DNA from: Bog-473 sp963764305
Lineage (GTDB): Bacteria; Actinomycetota; Acidimicrobiia; Acidimicrobiales; RAAP-2
NCBI GenBank assembly: GCA_963764305.1
Contig: CAVXSD010000010.1
Location: 558,001-622,000 of the forward strand
Direction: 5' to 3'
DNA length: 64,000 nucleotides
Part shown: one piece after another, positions 1 through 8,534 of the stretch
Layout of the letters: every line of letters begins with the position of its first letter
Numbering within the stretch: the first letter of the stretch is position 1
Made by a program: the position numbers and the translations under genes
The notes under the pieces: generated by a model
Database searches by the model: none
What the model saw: only the letters and a program-made list of their open reading frames with translations
Told to the model about the DNA's origin: nothing

Positions 1-78
1 CCGCAGCCCGCGCACGGTGCCGTCCAGCCGGCGTCCGAGCGCGCCCGCCAGCTCCTCGGTGCTGCGTCGTGGAGCCAT
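1..78 (-). CDS. Phosphotransferase (APH family), N-terminal fragment cut by the window edge
   Basis: The minus strand opens with an ATG at 78 and runs off the left edge after 26 codons. The visible residues are MAPRRSTEELAGALGRRL followed by DGTVRGLR. This resembles the first helix and strand of aminoglycoside/acyl-CoA-dehydrogenase-linked phosphotransferases, which precede their Gly-rich loop. The ATG lies 2 nt after the stop of the upstream gene, so the two are probably one transcript. With only 26 residues the family call is tentative. Confidence 0.4.
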   Translation of the reverse strand, partial: MAPRRSTEELAGALGRRLDGTVRGLR

Positions 79-80
79 CC

Positions 81-1080
81 CTACTCGACGGGGACGACAG
101 GCCTCCCGCCGTCGTCGAGCTGGTGCAGGTACTCGCAGATCCCGTAGCCGGTCTGCGCCGGGCCCGCCGGGTCCTGCGTAGGTCCAGCGGGCCAGCCCCT
201 CGTTGACCATGGTGCCCCCGGCCCGGCCGATGTCGGCCACCCGCAGCACGTCGCCGCGCAGCGGGTAGACGCGGCCCGACTTGTCGACCACGTCGAGGTG
301 GACCACACGGTGGGTGACCCCGTCGTCGGTCAGCTCGGTCTGCACGCGCCACTCGGCCACCGAGGTGGCCCGCGTCCCGTCCCACACCCAGCCGCGGTGC
401 AGGTCGCCGGCGTCGGTGCCGAGGCGGATCCCGCCGAAGTGCATGTCCTCGCCGATATTGATGGAGAACCAGCGCCACATCTTCGGGCCGCCCCAGCGAC
501 GCGGGCCCCAGGACCGGTCCCGGTTGCCGTGCGCGCCGTGCCACTCGTGCCGCGTGCCGTCGACGGTGAGCGCGCCCGTCCAGCGCCCGGCCTGCTCGAG
601 GTGCCCCTTGCCGACCGTGCCGGCGGCCGCGGCCGCCTGGGCCGATTTCGGGCCGCCGCTCGGCTGCCCGTCGGTCCCGATGGCGGGCGTGACGGCATCG
701 AAGCGCACGTCGAGGGCCACCGGTACAAGGCGGGTCGCCGAGTCGCCCCGCACGCAGGGCCGCGCCTGCACCTCGCCCTCCATGGTCAGGCGCCACGACT
801 GCAGCGGCTCGAGCATCTCGTAGCGGACCGCACCCACCTCGAGCACGGAGTCGACCATGTCGCGCTGCTCCTTGACCCATCGGTACTCGCCGAGCTGCCC
901 GTCGGGCAGCCAGAGCGACAGGCCGACGTCCATCGTCCCTTCGTTGGGCCGGATGCCGATGCGGCTGAACAGGCCCGAGTCCGTGCCCGGGTCGTAGGCG
1001 TTGAAGTAGTAGGACTCGCTCCAGGCACTATCGCCTTCGACGGGGTGGGCCAGGTCGTGGCGGGCATCGAGGATCGGCAT
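81..1080 (-). pseudogene. DUF7064/DUF7065-like protein, frameshifted near its 3' end
   Basis: The ATG at 1080 opens a frame (MPILDARHDLAHPVEGDSAW...) that contains WGPRRWGGPKMWRWFSINIG and IRLGTDAGDL, typical of the paired DUF7064/7065 lipocalin-like (AttH/CrtC-like) beta-barrel proteins found beside short-chain dehydrogenases in actinobacterial lipid or steroid catabolism loci. The frame stays coherent to about WTYAGPGG (near 170). The natural ending GYGICEYLHQLDDGG...VPVE and its TAG at 81 are in a different frame. A one-base indel in the GC-rich stretch 150-175 would restore a protein of about 332 residues. The original frame otherwise reads straight into the next gene. Function unknown; the family call rests on overall resemblance. 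Confidence 0.55.
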
Positions 1081-1082
1081 GG

Positions 1083-1940
1083 CTACACCATTGTCTGTCC
1101 GGCGCTCACGTTCAACGCCTCGCCGGTCACGCCGCGGGCCCCGTCGGAGAGCAGCCAGCAGATGGCGCTGGCGATCTCGTCGGCGCTCTGCAGACGCCCG
1201 AGCGGGATCTCGCGGGCGATGTAGGCCGCCAGGCCCTCGGGGCCGCCCATCAGGTTCTCGAACATGGCGTCGCGGTTGACGAGGTCGGTGTCCACCGTGC
1301 CCGGGCACACCGCGTTGACCGCGATGCCCTGGGCGCCCAGCTCGGTCGCCATGGTCTGGGTCAACAAGATGATGCCCGCCTTGGCCGCGCAGTAGGCGCC
1401 GAGGAAGTGGAAAGCGCGCTTGCCGGCCTGGCTCGACACGTTGCAGATGCGACCGCCCACCCCGGCCGCGAGCATCCGGTTGGCGCAGGCCTTGGACACC
1501 AACCACGTCCCGACCACGTTCACGTCGAGCACGCGACGGAACTCCTCGGCCGGCACGGTGAGCAGCGGGCCCAGCCCGAACCCCGGGCCGCTCCCTCCCG
1601 CCACGTTGGCCACCAGGGTCACGGTCCCGAGCTCCTCGGTGACCCGGTCGACGGCGGCCTCCACCGCGGCCTCGTCGGCGACGTCGGCCTGCACCGTGGC
1701 GACGCGGGCACCGAGAGCGGAGAGCTCGGCGGCAAGGGTGTCGAGATCGCTGCTGCTGCCGGTGCCGTGGAAGGGAGCGTCGTCGTAGGGGTGCGCGATA
1801 TCAAGGCAGCCCACGTCGGCTCCGCCACTGGCCAGGGCCACGGCCGTGGCCCGGCCGATGCCACGTGGACGGGCCGCACCGGTCACCAGTGCGACACTCC
1901 CGGCGAACGGGCGTCCTGCGGGATCTTGTGTGAAACTCAC
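1083..1940 (-). CDS. SDR family NAD(P)-dependent oxidoreductase
   Basis: A 285-residue classical short-chain dehydrogenase. The nucleotide-binding motif is TGAARPRGIG at residues 20-29, with NVAGG near 112, the structural Asn at 141, the catalytic Ser at 169/170 and Tyr183-x3-Lys187 (YCAAK). The C-terminal PGTVDTDL and the closing VTGEALNVSAGQTMV are typical of the family. I chose the GTG at 1940 because the homology begins just after it; a longer open frame upstream is only the shadow of the divergent alcohol dehydrogenase. It starts 2 nt upstream of the DUF gene and shares its strand, so both probably belong to one catabolic transcript. The substrate cannot be read from sequence; a 2,3-dihydroxy or sterol-type alcohol is possible. 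Confidence 0.88.
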   Translation of the reverse strand: MSFTQDPAGRPFAGSVALVTGAARPRGIGRATAVALASGGADVGCLDIAHPYDDAPFHGTGSSSDLDTLAAELSALGARVATVQADVADEAAVEAAVDRVTEELGTVTLVANVAGGSGPGFGLGPLLTVPAEEFRRVLDVNVVGTWLVSKACANRMLAAGVGGRICNVSSQAGKRAFHFLGAYCAAKAGIILLTQTMATELGAQGIAVNAVCPGTVDTDLVNRDAMFENLMGGPEGLAAYIAREIPLGRLQSADEIASAICWLLSDGARGVTGEALNVSAGQTMV

Positions 1941-1997
1941 CGGGCAAACGTAGCGACGAATGCGGGCGGCCGCGCCGTCCGTGGGGGTGGCTCTGCC

Positions 1998-3065
1998 ATG
2001 CGTGCGGCGGTGACGAGGGGTGGACGGCTGGTGCTGGGCGAGGTCCCCGAGCCCGCGCCGTCCTCGGGGCACGTCGTCGTGCGCTCGCTCTCCGCCGGCA
2101 TCTGCGGATCCGACCTCCACGCGCTGGCCGACTTCGGGCACTTCACCGGGCTCATGGACTCCGTCGGCGTTCCCGCGCTGGACCCGGGCGCGGACTGCGT
2201 CTTCGGCCACGAGTTCTGCGCCGAGATCGTGGAGCACGGGCCCGACACGGCCGGCACCCTGCCGGTCGGCACCCGGGTCTGCTCGGTGCCGATCATCCTC
2301 GGCCCGACCGGGGTCGAGCAGATCGGCTACTCCAACACCTATCCGGGCGCGCTGGCCGAGCACATGGTGCTCCAGGAGCTGCTGTGCCTCCCGGTACCCG
2401 ATGCACTGGCCACCGACCTGGCGGCGTTGACCGAGCCGCTCGCCGTGGGCGAGCACGCCGTGGGGCTGGCGGGTCTGAGCCCCGGTCAGCCCTGTCTCGT
2501 CGTCGGCTGCGGCCCGGTCGGGCTGGCGGTGATCGCCGCGCTCAAGGGGCGAGGCCATGGTCCGGTGCTCGCCGCGGACTTCTCGCCGACCCGGCGCCGA
2601 CTGGCCGAGGCCTTCGGGGCCGACGAGGTCATCGATCCCGCCGAGGGCTCCCCGCACGACCGGTGGCCCGACTTCGGCATCGCCCGCACGGTCATGGGGC
2701 GCATCGGCGCGGCCATGCTCGGCGCCGCCGTGCCGGACCCGGTGATCTTCGAGGCGGTCGGCGTGCCCGGCATGCTGCAGTCGCTGATCGCCGACGGCCC
2801 GCCGCACAGCCGGATCGTGGTGGTCGGGGTGTGCATGCACAGCGACACCATCGAGCCTTTCATGGCCGTGACCAAGGAGATGGAGCTGCGCTTCTCCTTC
2901 GGCTACACCCCCGAGGAGTTCGCGGCCACCCTCGGACGCCTGGCCGACGGCGTGCCCGGCGCCGACCTCCTCGTCACCGCCACGGTGGACCTGGCCGGCG
3001 CACCCGGCGCCTTCGACACTCTGCGCACACCGGGCGAGCACGGCAAGATCCTGGTGACGCCCTGA
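1998..3065 (+). CDS. Zinc-dependent alcohol dehydrogenase family protein (MDR superfamily)
   Basis: 355 residues of the medium-chain dehydrogenase fold. The catalytic-zinc elements are visible: GICGSDLH with Cys36 and His41, and GHE at residues 70-72. A Rossmann motif (VVGCGPVGLA) follows about 100 residues later, and the protein ends HGKILVTP. The four-cysteine structural-zinc lobe between about residues 90 and 115 is absent; this segment reads VCSVPIILGPTGVEQIGY. The enzyme should therefore carry only the catalytic zinc, like many sorbitol/threonine-type relatives. The gene is divergent from the SDR, sharing a 57-bp intergenic space that must hold both promoters. The substrate is unknown; an alcohol from the nearby catabolic block is a reasonable guess. 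Confidence 0.85.
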   Translation: MRAAVTRGGRLVLGEVPEPAPSSGHVVVRSLSAGICGSDLHALADFGHFTGLMDSVGVPALDPGADCVFGHEFCAEIVEHGPDTAGTLPVGTRVCSVPIILGPTGVEQIGYSNTYPGALAEHMVLQELLCLPVPDALATDLAALTEPLAVGEHAVGLAGLSPGQPCLVVGCGPVGLAVIAALKGRGHGPVLAADFSPTRRRLAEAFGADEVIDPAEGSPHDRWPDFGIARTVMGRIGAAMLGAAVPDPVIFEAVGVPGMLQSLIADGPPHSRIVVVGVCMHSDTIEPFMAVTKEMELRFSFGYTPEEFAATLGRLADGVPGADLLVTATVDLAGAPGAFDTLRTPGEHGKILVTP

Positions 3066-3124
3066 CATGCCGCCACGCCACGCCCTTGCGAATTCGTGTG
3101 TCGCACCCGCCGGCGGGAAGTTCC

Positions 3125-3226
3125 GGCGGGATGTGCGGCGGGATGTGCGGCGGGATGTGCGGCGGGATGTGCGGCGGGATGTGCGGCGGGATGTGCGGCG
3201 GGATGTGCGGCGGGATGTGCGGCGGG
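3125..3226 (+). repeat. Tandem repeat, 12-bp unit, eight copies
   Basis: Eight perfect copies of a 12-bp unit (ATGTGCGGCGGG) run from 3131 to 3226, preceded by a partial copy. The repeat sits between the alcohol dehydrogenase stop and the monooxygenase start. It would read (MCGG)n or (PPHI)n, but no gene signals accompany either frame, so I treat it as noncoding. Immediately after it comes ACTATAA and a T-rich stretch, shared in part with the other repeat at 25.88 kb. Confidence 0.95.
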
Positions 3227-3256
3227 ACTATAAACCGATCCGTTGAGAGTTTTTTC
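3227..3256 (+). promoter_or_regulatory. AT-rich element abutting the 12-bp repeat
   Basis: ACTATAA (3227-3233) followed, 9 nt on, by GTTGAGAGTTTTTTC (3242-3256). It stands out from the GC-rich surroundings and lies about 90 bp ahead of the monooxygenase start, so it could hold a promoter. A related element occurs on the opposite strand at 25847-25875, also next to a GGGATG-type repeat. The functional meaning is inference. Confidence 0.3.
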
Positions 3257-3342
3257 GAAACATCACGGTCGAGACAGAGCGCCACACCACGCCAAGGACC
3301 GATGGCTCCACCACCGACACCACCGACCAAACCTGGAGAGCG

Positions 3343-4560
3343 ATGACGACGATCGACGCCGACGGCCGACTCAAGTTCGGCATCTTCCTGGCCCCGTTCC
3401 ACCCGGTCGGCCAGAACCCGACCTTGGCGCTCGAGCGCGACCTGCAGCTCATCGAACATCTCGACGAGCTCGGCTTCGACGAGGCCTGGTTCGGCGAGCA
3501 CCACTCCGCCGGCTACGAGATCATCGCCTCGCCCGAGGTGTTCATCGCCGCCGCGGCGCAGCGCACGAGGCACATCCGCCTCGGCACGGGCGTGTCGTCG
3601 CTGCCCTACCACCACCCCTTCATGCTGGCCGACCGCATGGTGCTGCTCGACCACCTGACGCGGGGACGCGTCATGTTCGGCGTCGGCCCGGGCGCCCTCC
3701 CCTCCGACGCCTTCATGATGGGCATCGACCCGGCCAAGCAGCGCGACATGATGGAGGAGTCCCTCGAGGCCATTCTCCGGCTGCTCGGAGGCGAAACGGT
3801 CTCCGTGGAGACCGAGTGGTTCAAGCTCGTCAAAGCCCGCCTGCAGCTGCGGCCCTACCAGCGGCCCTTCCCCGAAGTCGCCGTGGCGGCGCAGGTATCA
3901 CCGGCCGGGCCGCGGGCCGCCGGCCGCTTCGGGTGCAGCCTCCTCTCCATCGGCGCCACCTCCGCCGGCGGCTTCGACGTCCTGGGCATCCACTGGGACG
4001 TCATGGAGGAGCGGGCCGAGGAGTTCTCCACCACGGTCGATCGCAACGCGTGGCGTCTGGTCGGGCCGATGCACATCGCCGACACCAAGGAGCAGGCGGT
4101 GGCCGACGTGGCGTTCGGCCTGGAGGAGTGGGTCGACTACTTCCAGCGCGTGGCCGCACTGCCGCTGGCCCCCAACACCGAGAACTTCGAGTCGCTGGTC
4201 GACGCGCTCAACGCATCGGGCTTCGCCGTCATCGGGACGGTGGATGACGCCATCGCGCAGATCAGCCGCCTGCAGGCCCAGTCCAGGGGCTTCGGCACGT
4301 TCCTCCTCATGGGCCACGAATGGGCCGACACCGCGGCCACCCGCCACTCCTACGAGCTCATCGCCCGCTACGTGGCGCCCCAGTTCCAGGACTCGGCCGC
4401 CTCGCCGACCTCGAGCCGGGACTGGGCCGCCGAGAACCGCCCCGAGTTCATCGGCGCGGCGGGCAACGCAGTCATGTCCGCCATCCAGAAGCACCACGAG
4501 GAGAGGGCGGACAAGGCGGCCCGCACGGAGAACATGGAGAAGGTGACGCCCCATGGCTGA
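3343..4560 (+). CDS. LLM class flavin-dependent oxidoreductase (limonene monooxygenase-like)
   Basis: 405 residues of the bacterial-luciferase fold: KFGIFLAPFHPVGQNP at the N-terminus, DEAWFGEHHSAGYEI (residues about 45-60), IRLGTGVSSLPYHHPFMLADR and GRVMFGVGPGALPSDA. These are hallmarks of reduced-FMN (or F420)-dependent monooxygenases of the limonene 1,2-monooxygenase/alkanal type. The frame overlaps the epoxide hydrolase start by 8 nt, so the two are translationally coupled. A monooxygenase that forms an epoxide followed by an epoxide hydrolase is the arrangement known for monoterpene breakdown, but the true substrate is not visible. The last 30 residues are charged and helical. Confidence 0.87.
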   Translation: MTTIDADGRLKFGIFLAPFHPVGQNPTLALERDLQLIEHLDELGFDEAWFGEHHSAGYEIIASPEVFIAAAAQRTRHIRLGTGVSSLPYHHPFMLADRMVLLDHLTRGRVMFGVGPGALPSDAFMMGIDPAKQRDMMEESLEAILRLLGGETVSVETEWFKLVKARLQLRPYQRPFPEVAVAAQVSPAGPRAAGRFGCSLLSIGATSAGGFDVLGIHWDVMEERAEEFSTTVDRNAWRLVGPMHIADTKEQAVADVAFGLEEWVDYFQRVAALPLAPNTENFESLVDALNASGFAVIGTVDDAIAQISRLQAQSRGFGTFLLMGHEWADTAATRHSYELIARYVAPQFQDSAASPTSSRDWAAENRPEFIGAAGNAVMSAIQKHHEERADKAARTENMEKVTPHG

Positions 4561-5524
4561 GGTGACGCACCGGCAGATCCCGACGAACGGGATCGAGCTG
4601 CACGTTGCGGTGGCTGGGCCGGCTGACGGCCCTCCCGTCGTCCTGTGTCACGGCTTCCCGGAGCTCTGGTACTCGTGGCGCCATCAGCTCGGCGCGCTGG
4701 CCGACGCGGGCTACCGCGCCTATGCGCCGGACCTGCGCGGCTACGGCGGGAGTGCGCGTCCAACCGAGGTCGGCGACTATGGCTCCGACAACCTGACCGG
4801 CGACTTGGCCGGGCTGCTGGACCACTTCGGCTACGACCGGGCGGCCTTCGTCGGCCACGACTGGGGGGCCATGGTGGTATGGGAGATGGGACGCCTGCAC
4901 CCCTCCCGCGTGGGGTCACTCTTCAACATGAGCGTGCCGTACTCCAATGCGCCGGCGCCGCCCACGCAGATCTTCGACGTGATCTTCGAGGGCAAGTTCT
5001 TCTACATGCTCTACTTCCAACCGGTGGGTCCGGCCGAGGCTGAGTTCGAAGCGGACCCGCGCCTGTTCCTCCGGACGATGCTCTACTCGGCCGGCGGCGA
5101 GGCGATGGCCAACGCCAATCAGCTCGTCGGCGACTTCCCCCGCGAGGGCACCCGCTTCATGGACATCCTCTCCCCGGCTCCCGAGACGCTCCCGGGCTGG
5201 CTCACCGAGGATGACGTCGACGTGTACGCCGCCGCGTTCAAGAAGAGCGGCTTTTTCGGGCCGGTGAGCTTCTACCGCAACATGGACGCCAACTGGGAGC
5301 GCTCAAAGGACATCCCGCCGTCCGTCTACACCATGCCGACCGGCTTCATCACCGGCTCGCTCGACCCGGTGAACTCCATGATGCCGGGCGCGATCGAGGA
5401 AATGGCCGAGGCGATGCCCGACTTCCGGGGCGCCACGGTGGTCGACGGTGCCGGCCACTGGGTACAACAGGAGCGCCCGGCCGAGACCAACGCCGCCCTG
5501 CTGTCGTTCCTCGCCTCCGTGTGA
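4553..5524 (+). CDS. Alpha/beta hydrolase, epoxide hydrolase-like
   Basis: A 323-residue alpha/beta hydrolase. The oxyanion motif HGFP is at residues 33-36, the nucleophile is Asp103 in GHDWGA, the likely acid is Asp271 in GSLDPVN, and the base is His302 in GAGHWVQQE. An aspartate nucleophile instead of serine points to an epoxide hydrolase or haloalkane dehalogenase; HGFPELWYSWRHQ and the cap region (WLTEDDVDVYAAAFKKSGF) favour epoxide hydrolase. The start overlaps the monooxygenase end by 8 nt, and its TGA overlaps the next GTG (GTGA). It would open an epoxide made by its neighbour to a diol. Confidence 0.85.
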   Translation: MAEVTHRQIPTNGIELHVAVAGPADGPPVVLCHGFPELWYSWRHQLGALADAGYRAYAPDLRGYGGSARPTEVGDYGSDNLTGDLAGLLDHFGYDRAAFVGHDWGAMVVWEMGRLHPSRVGSLFNMSVPYSNAPAPPTQIFDVIFEGKFFYMLYFQPVGPAEAEFEADPRLFLRTMLYSAGGEAMANANQLVGDFPREGTRFMDILSPAPETLPGWLTEDDVDVYAAAFKKSGFFGPVSFYRNMDANWERSKDIPPSVYTMPTGFITGSLDPVNSMMPGAIEEMAEAMPDFRGATVVDGAGHWVQQERPAETNAALLSFLASV

Positions 5525-6588
5525 GCGACCTCGTCGCGCTGCCACGCCAGCCCGCCGGCGTGGACTGGCCCACCGAGGGCTGGCCCGAAGGCGCGCTCCC
5601 GCCGGGTGTCGACCTGGCCCCGCTGCTCGACGAGGCCTTCGACGACGACGGGCCGCTCGCCCAGACATTCGCCGTCGTCGTGGTGCACGGCGGGCGGGTC
5701 GTCGCCGAGCGCTACCAGGGCGCGCTGGAGCACCTCGACCGCCCACCGACCCCGGTGACGGCCGAGACGCTGCTGCTCAGCTGGTCGATGGCCAAGTCGA
5801 TGCTGCAGGCGGTGGTCGGCCTGCTGGTCGGCGACGCCAAGATAGACCTCGACGCCCCCGCCGCCGTGCCCGAGTGGGCTGATCCCGACGACCCCCGCCA
5901 CGCCATCACGCTGCGCCAGCTCCTCGCCATGCGGGACGGGCTGGCCTTCGTGGAGGACTACGTCGACGACCGGGTCTCGGACGTGATGCACATGCTCTTC
6001 GGGGAGGGGCAGCCCGACATGGCGCACTTCGCCGCCGACCGCCCGCTGACGGCGCCACCGGGGACGCGCTTCAACTACTCGTCGGGGACCTCGAACATCA
6101 TCTCGGGGGTGGTGGCCCGCATGCTGGGACCCGGCGAGCGCTACGCCCGCTTCCTGCACGGCCGGCTCTTCGGGCCCATCGGCATGGCGAGCGCCGACCC
6201 CGAGTTCGACGAGGCGGGCACCTGGGTGGCCTCGTCGTACGTGCGGGCGACGGCGCGGGACTTCGCGCGCTTCGGGCTGCTCTACCTGCGTGACGGGATG
6301 TGGAACGGCGTCCGCCTCTTGCCGCCGGGCTGGGTCGACTACGCCCGCACCTGGACCTCGGTGGACCCCGACGACGACAACCCCTATGGCGCGCATTGGT
6401 ACGGCGTGGCCGGCGACACCCTCGGAACCTTCCGCGCGGCCGGCTACGAGGGGCAGTCCATCACCGTCTGCCCCGCCCTCGACCTCGTCGTCGTGCGCCT
6501 CGGCAAGACTCCGCTCGAGCGCAAGGCGAACCTGGTGCCGTGGCGCGCCGCCATGGTGCAGGCCTTCGCCGGTGCCTGCGCCCGCTGA
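5521..6588 (+). CDS. Serine hydrolase, beta-lactamase/class C esterase family
   Basis: 355 residues. The catalytic S-x-x-K is SMAK at residues 89-92 (in LLSWSMAKS); the second motif is YSSGTSN (RFNYSSGTSN), where the usual Y-x-N is Y-S-S. The GTG start shares bases with the preceding stop (GTGA), so it is the third gene of a coupled trio with the monooxygenase and epoxide hydrolase. There is no signal peptide, which favours a cytoplasmic esterase or lactone-hydrolysing role over a penicillin-binding one. A 6-aminohexanoate-dimer-hydrolase-like activity is an alternative. Confidence 0.8.
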   Translation: MSDLVALPRQPAGVDWPTEGWPEGALPPGVDLAPLLDEAFDDDGPLAQTFAVVVVHGGRVVAERYQGALEHLDRPPTPVTAETLLLSWSMAKSMLQAVVGLLVGDAKIDLDAPAAVPEWADPDDPRHAITLRQLLAMRDGLAFVEDYVDDRVSDVMHMLFGEGQPDMAHFAADRPLTAPPGTRFNYSSGTSNIISGVVARMLGPGERYARFLHGRLFGPIGMASADPEFDEAGTWVASSYVRATARDFARFGLLYLRDGMWNGVRLLPPGWVDYARTWTSVDPDDDNPYGAHWYGVAGDTLGTFRAAGYEGQSITVCPALDLVVVRLGKTPLERKANLVPWRAAMVQAFAGACAR

Positions 6589-6597
6589 GCCCGGGGC

Positions 6598-7050
6598 TCA
6601 GGCGCCCTTGGCGGTGGCGATGAACACGGGGATCTGCCGGTCCGTCTTCTCCTGGTACTCGGCGTAGGGCGGGTAGGCGGCCACCGAGCGTTCCCACCAG
6701 ACCGCCTTCTCGTCCCCGCGCAACTCGCGCACCGACACGGCGAAGAGCTCGGGCCCGTCTTGGATCAGGACCTCGTCGGGGTGGCTCTCCAGGTTGTAGA
6801 ACCACTCGGGGTTCTCGGGCGCGCCGCCCTTGGAGGCCACGAGCGCGTACTCGCCGCCGTGCTCGACCCGCATGACGGGGTTCTTGCGGACCTTGCCGCT
6901 CTTGGCCCCGCGGGTCGTCACGACGATGATGGGCATCCCCGTATCGAGCAGCGTGTTGGCCCGCTGGCCCCCGGAGGCCTCGTACTCGGCCACCTGGCCG
7001 CGGACCCACTCTGACGGGCTGGGCTCGTAGTCACCTTGGAGTGTGGTCAT
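6598..7050 (-). CDS. Nitroreductase/quinone reductase family protein (Ddn-like, probably F420-dependent)
   Basis: 150 residues from the ATG at 7050 (MTTLQGDYEPSPSEWVRGQV...). Recognisable family blocks are TGMPIIVVTTRGAKSGKVR, NPVMRVEHGGEYALVASKGG and PEWFYNLESHPDEVLIQDG, which form the split-barrel of deazaflavin (F420)-dependent quinone or nitroimidazole reductases such as mycobacterial Ddn. A longer frame starting at 7131 exists, but it lies over the divergent gene's promoter and adds no family sequence. The gene converges on the serine hydrolase, with 9 bp between the stops. Confidence 0.85.
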   Translation of the reverse strand: MTTLQGDYEPSPSEWVRGQVAEYEASGGQRANTLLDTGMPIIVVTTRGAKSGKVRKNPVMRVEHGGEYALVASKGGAPENPEWFYNLESHPDEVLIQDGPELFAVSVRELRGDEKAVWWERSVAAYPPYAEYQEKTDRQIPVFIATAKGA

Positions 7051-7101
7051 CAGCCAATCGTAGGGTGTCCGGGCTACTGTCCGACCGTGCCCCGCGACCC
7101 C

Positions 7102-7995
7102 ATGACCGCGAGCGACGTCCTCGCCTTCCACCAGACCCTCTCCAACTGGGGCCGCTGGGGCGACGACGACCAGTTGGGCACGCTCAACCTGATCACTCCG
7201 GAGGTCACCGCCGCCGCCGCGGCGACGGTGCGCACAGGACGGTCCGTGTCATGTGCCCGGCCCCTCGACACCGTGCCGTCGGCGGACAACCCCTCGCCGG
7301 TGGCGCACCACATGACCGGCACGTTCACCGAGGGTATGGGGGCGGACTACTTCGCCATCGCGCCTCACGGCTTCGCCACGAGCCACCTCGACGCGCTGTG
7401 CCACATCTTCCACGAGGGACGGCTGTACAACGGCTACCCGTCCGAGGCCGTGACCGCCCACGGCGCGACCAAGCTCGGCATCCACCTCCTGCGTGCCGGC
7501 ATCGTCACCCGGGGCGTGCTGATCGACATACCCGCCGTGCGCGGCGTCGAGGCGCTGGAGCCCGGCGAGGCCGTGTTCCCCGAAGACCTCGAGGCGGCCG
7601 AGGATCGAGCCGGCCTCACGGTGCGCCCGGGCGACGCGCTCGTGGTCCGCACGGGACGCTGGCGCTGGCGGCACGAGCACGGCGCCTGGGACGTCGGGCG
7701 CCTGGTGGCCGGTCTCGACGCCTCGTGCCTGCCCTGGCTGCGGGCGCGCGACGTGGCCACCCTGGGCAGCGACGGGGTCTCCGACGTGCTGCCGTCGAGG
7801 GTCGAGGGAGTGGGCATGCCCATCCACACGGTGGCCATCGTGGCCATGGGCGTCCATCTCATGGACAACCTCGACCTCGACCTGCTGGCGGCCGCCTGCG
7901 CCGAGGAGGCGCGCTGGGAGTTCCTCTTCACGGTGGCGCCGCTGGTGCTCCGCCGTGGCACGGCGTCGCCGGTCAACCCGATCGCCCTGTTCTGA
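7102..7995 (+). CDS. Cyclase family protein (kynurenine formamidase-like metal hydrolase)
   Basis: 297 residues from the ATG at 7102; a GTG at 7087 in frame is possible. The metal-binding signature of the cyclase/formamidase fold appears as GFATSHLDALCHIFHEG, followed by GVLIDIPA, LTVRPGDALVVRTGRW and a closing MPIHTVAIVAMGVHLMDNLDLD. These are typical of putative cyclases of the kynurenine formamidase superfamily, which use Mn or Zn to hydrolyse amides or lactones. It is divergent from the Ddn-like gene (51 bp apart). The substrate is unknown. Confidence 0.82.
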   Translation: MTASDVLAFHQTLSNWGRWGDDDQLGTLNLITPEVTAAAAATVRTGRSVSCARPLDTVPSADNPSPVAHHMTGTFTEGMGADYFAIAPHGFATSHLDALCHIFHEGRLYNGYPSEAVTAHGATKLGIHLLRAGIVTRGVLIDIPAVRGVEALEPGEAVFPEDLEAAEDRAGLTVRPGDALVVRTGRWRWRHEHGAWDVGRLVAGLDASCLPWLRARDVATLGSDGVSDVLPSRVEGVGMPIHTVAIVAMGVHLMDNLDLDLLAAACAEEARWEFLFTVAPLVLRRGTASPVNPIALF

Positions 7996-8053
7996 TGCCC
8001 TTTACATAAAGCGGCGACCGCCCGACGGCGGCCGGACTTTTGACGGCCCCAAT

Positions 8054-8534
8054 TCAGGAGGGAGTATCTGAGGACACCTCGATTCCCAGCCTGACCAAAG
8101 CATCAGCGACATGGGGGACGAGCCTCAATAGCTGCCGTGGTATAGCCATACTCTTCCGCCGTGGCGAGCAACATGCCTGAGCCAGCGCCGATGTCGAGCC
8201 AATAGCCGTCGGGTCGATATCCCGACACGGCCTCCACGACGTCAGCCCAAAGAAGACGGGCCTCCTCCGCAGCTGTCCCCGTCATTCTCTCGGCCGTTTG
8301 AAATGCCTGAGCGCTTGCAAAGACGATCTCCCTACCAATCTTGTCGTGATATCCCCAGGCGAACTCGTGGGCACACGACTCACAGCCCATCCAGCGGATC
8401 ACGGGAGAGAGGGGCGCCTTGTAATCGGGGCGCCAAGACCAGTCCTGGTCTCTGGTGACGGCAATTCGATTCGAGCCACAGATCGGGCACGCTCGGTAGC
8501 GGTTCCGATGCGGATCCCGGTACTCGTCCTCCAT
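8054..8534 (-). pseudogene. Class I SAM-dependent methyltransferase, frameshifted and truncated
   Basis: The ATG at 8534 starts a protein with an N-terminal zinc-ribbon-like C-x2-C (ACPICGS) paired with MGCESCAHEF, and then SAM motif I (YWLDIGAGSGMLLATAEEYG). The open frame stops at 8103 soon after motif I. The sequence beyond a run of five G (plus strand, 8112-8117) continues sensibly in another frame, HVADALVRLGIEVSSDTPS, and then stops at 8054. Even when repaired, the protein (about 160 residues) lacks the rest of the Rossmann fold. It is therefore a decayed C-terminally truncated gene, with a possible sequencing indel on top. GC is lower than in the flanking genes. Confidence 0.6.

Noticed and set aside
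1083..3068. SDR reading as a 661-residue fusion
   Set aside because: The N-terminal part is the antisense of the alcohol dehydrogenase; family sequence begins at the GTG at 1940.
3125..3226. CRISPR-like array
   Set aside because: The units are directly adjacent with no spacers; it is a simple tandem repeat. No cas genes are present. The same holds for the repeats at 25883, 29022 and 37529.
3131..3226. Coding for an (MCGG)n or (PPHI)n peptide
   Set aside because: No start with a ribosome binding site, no flanking coding sequence, and it lies exactly in an intergenic gap.
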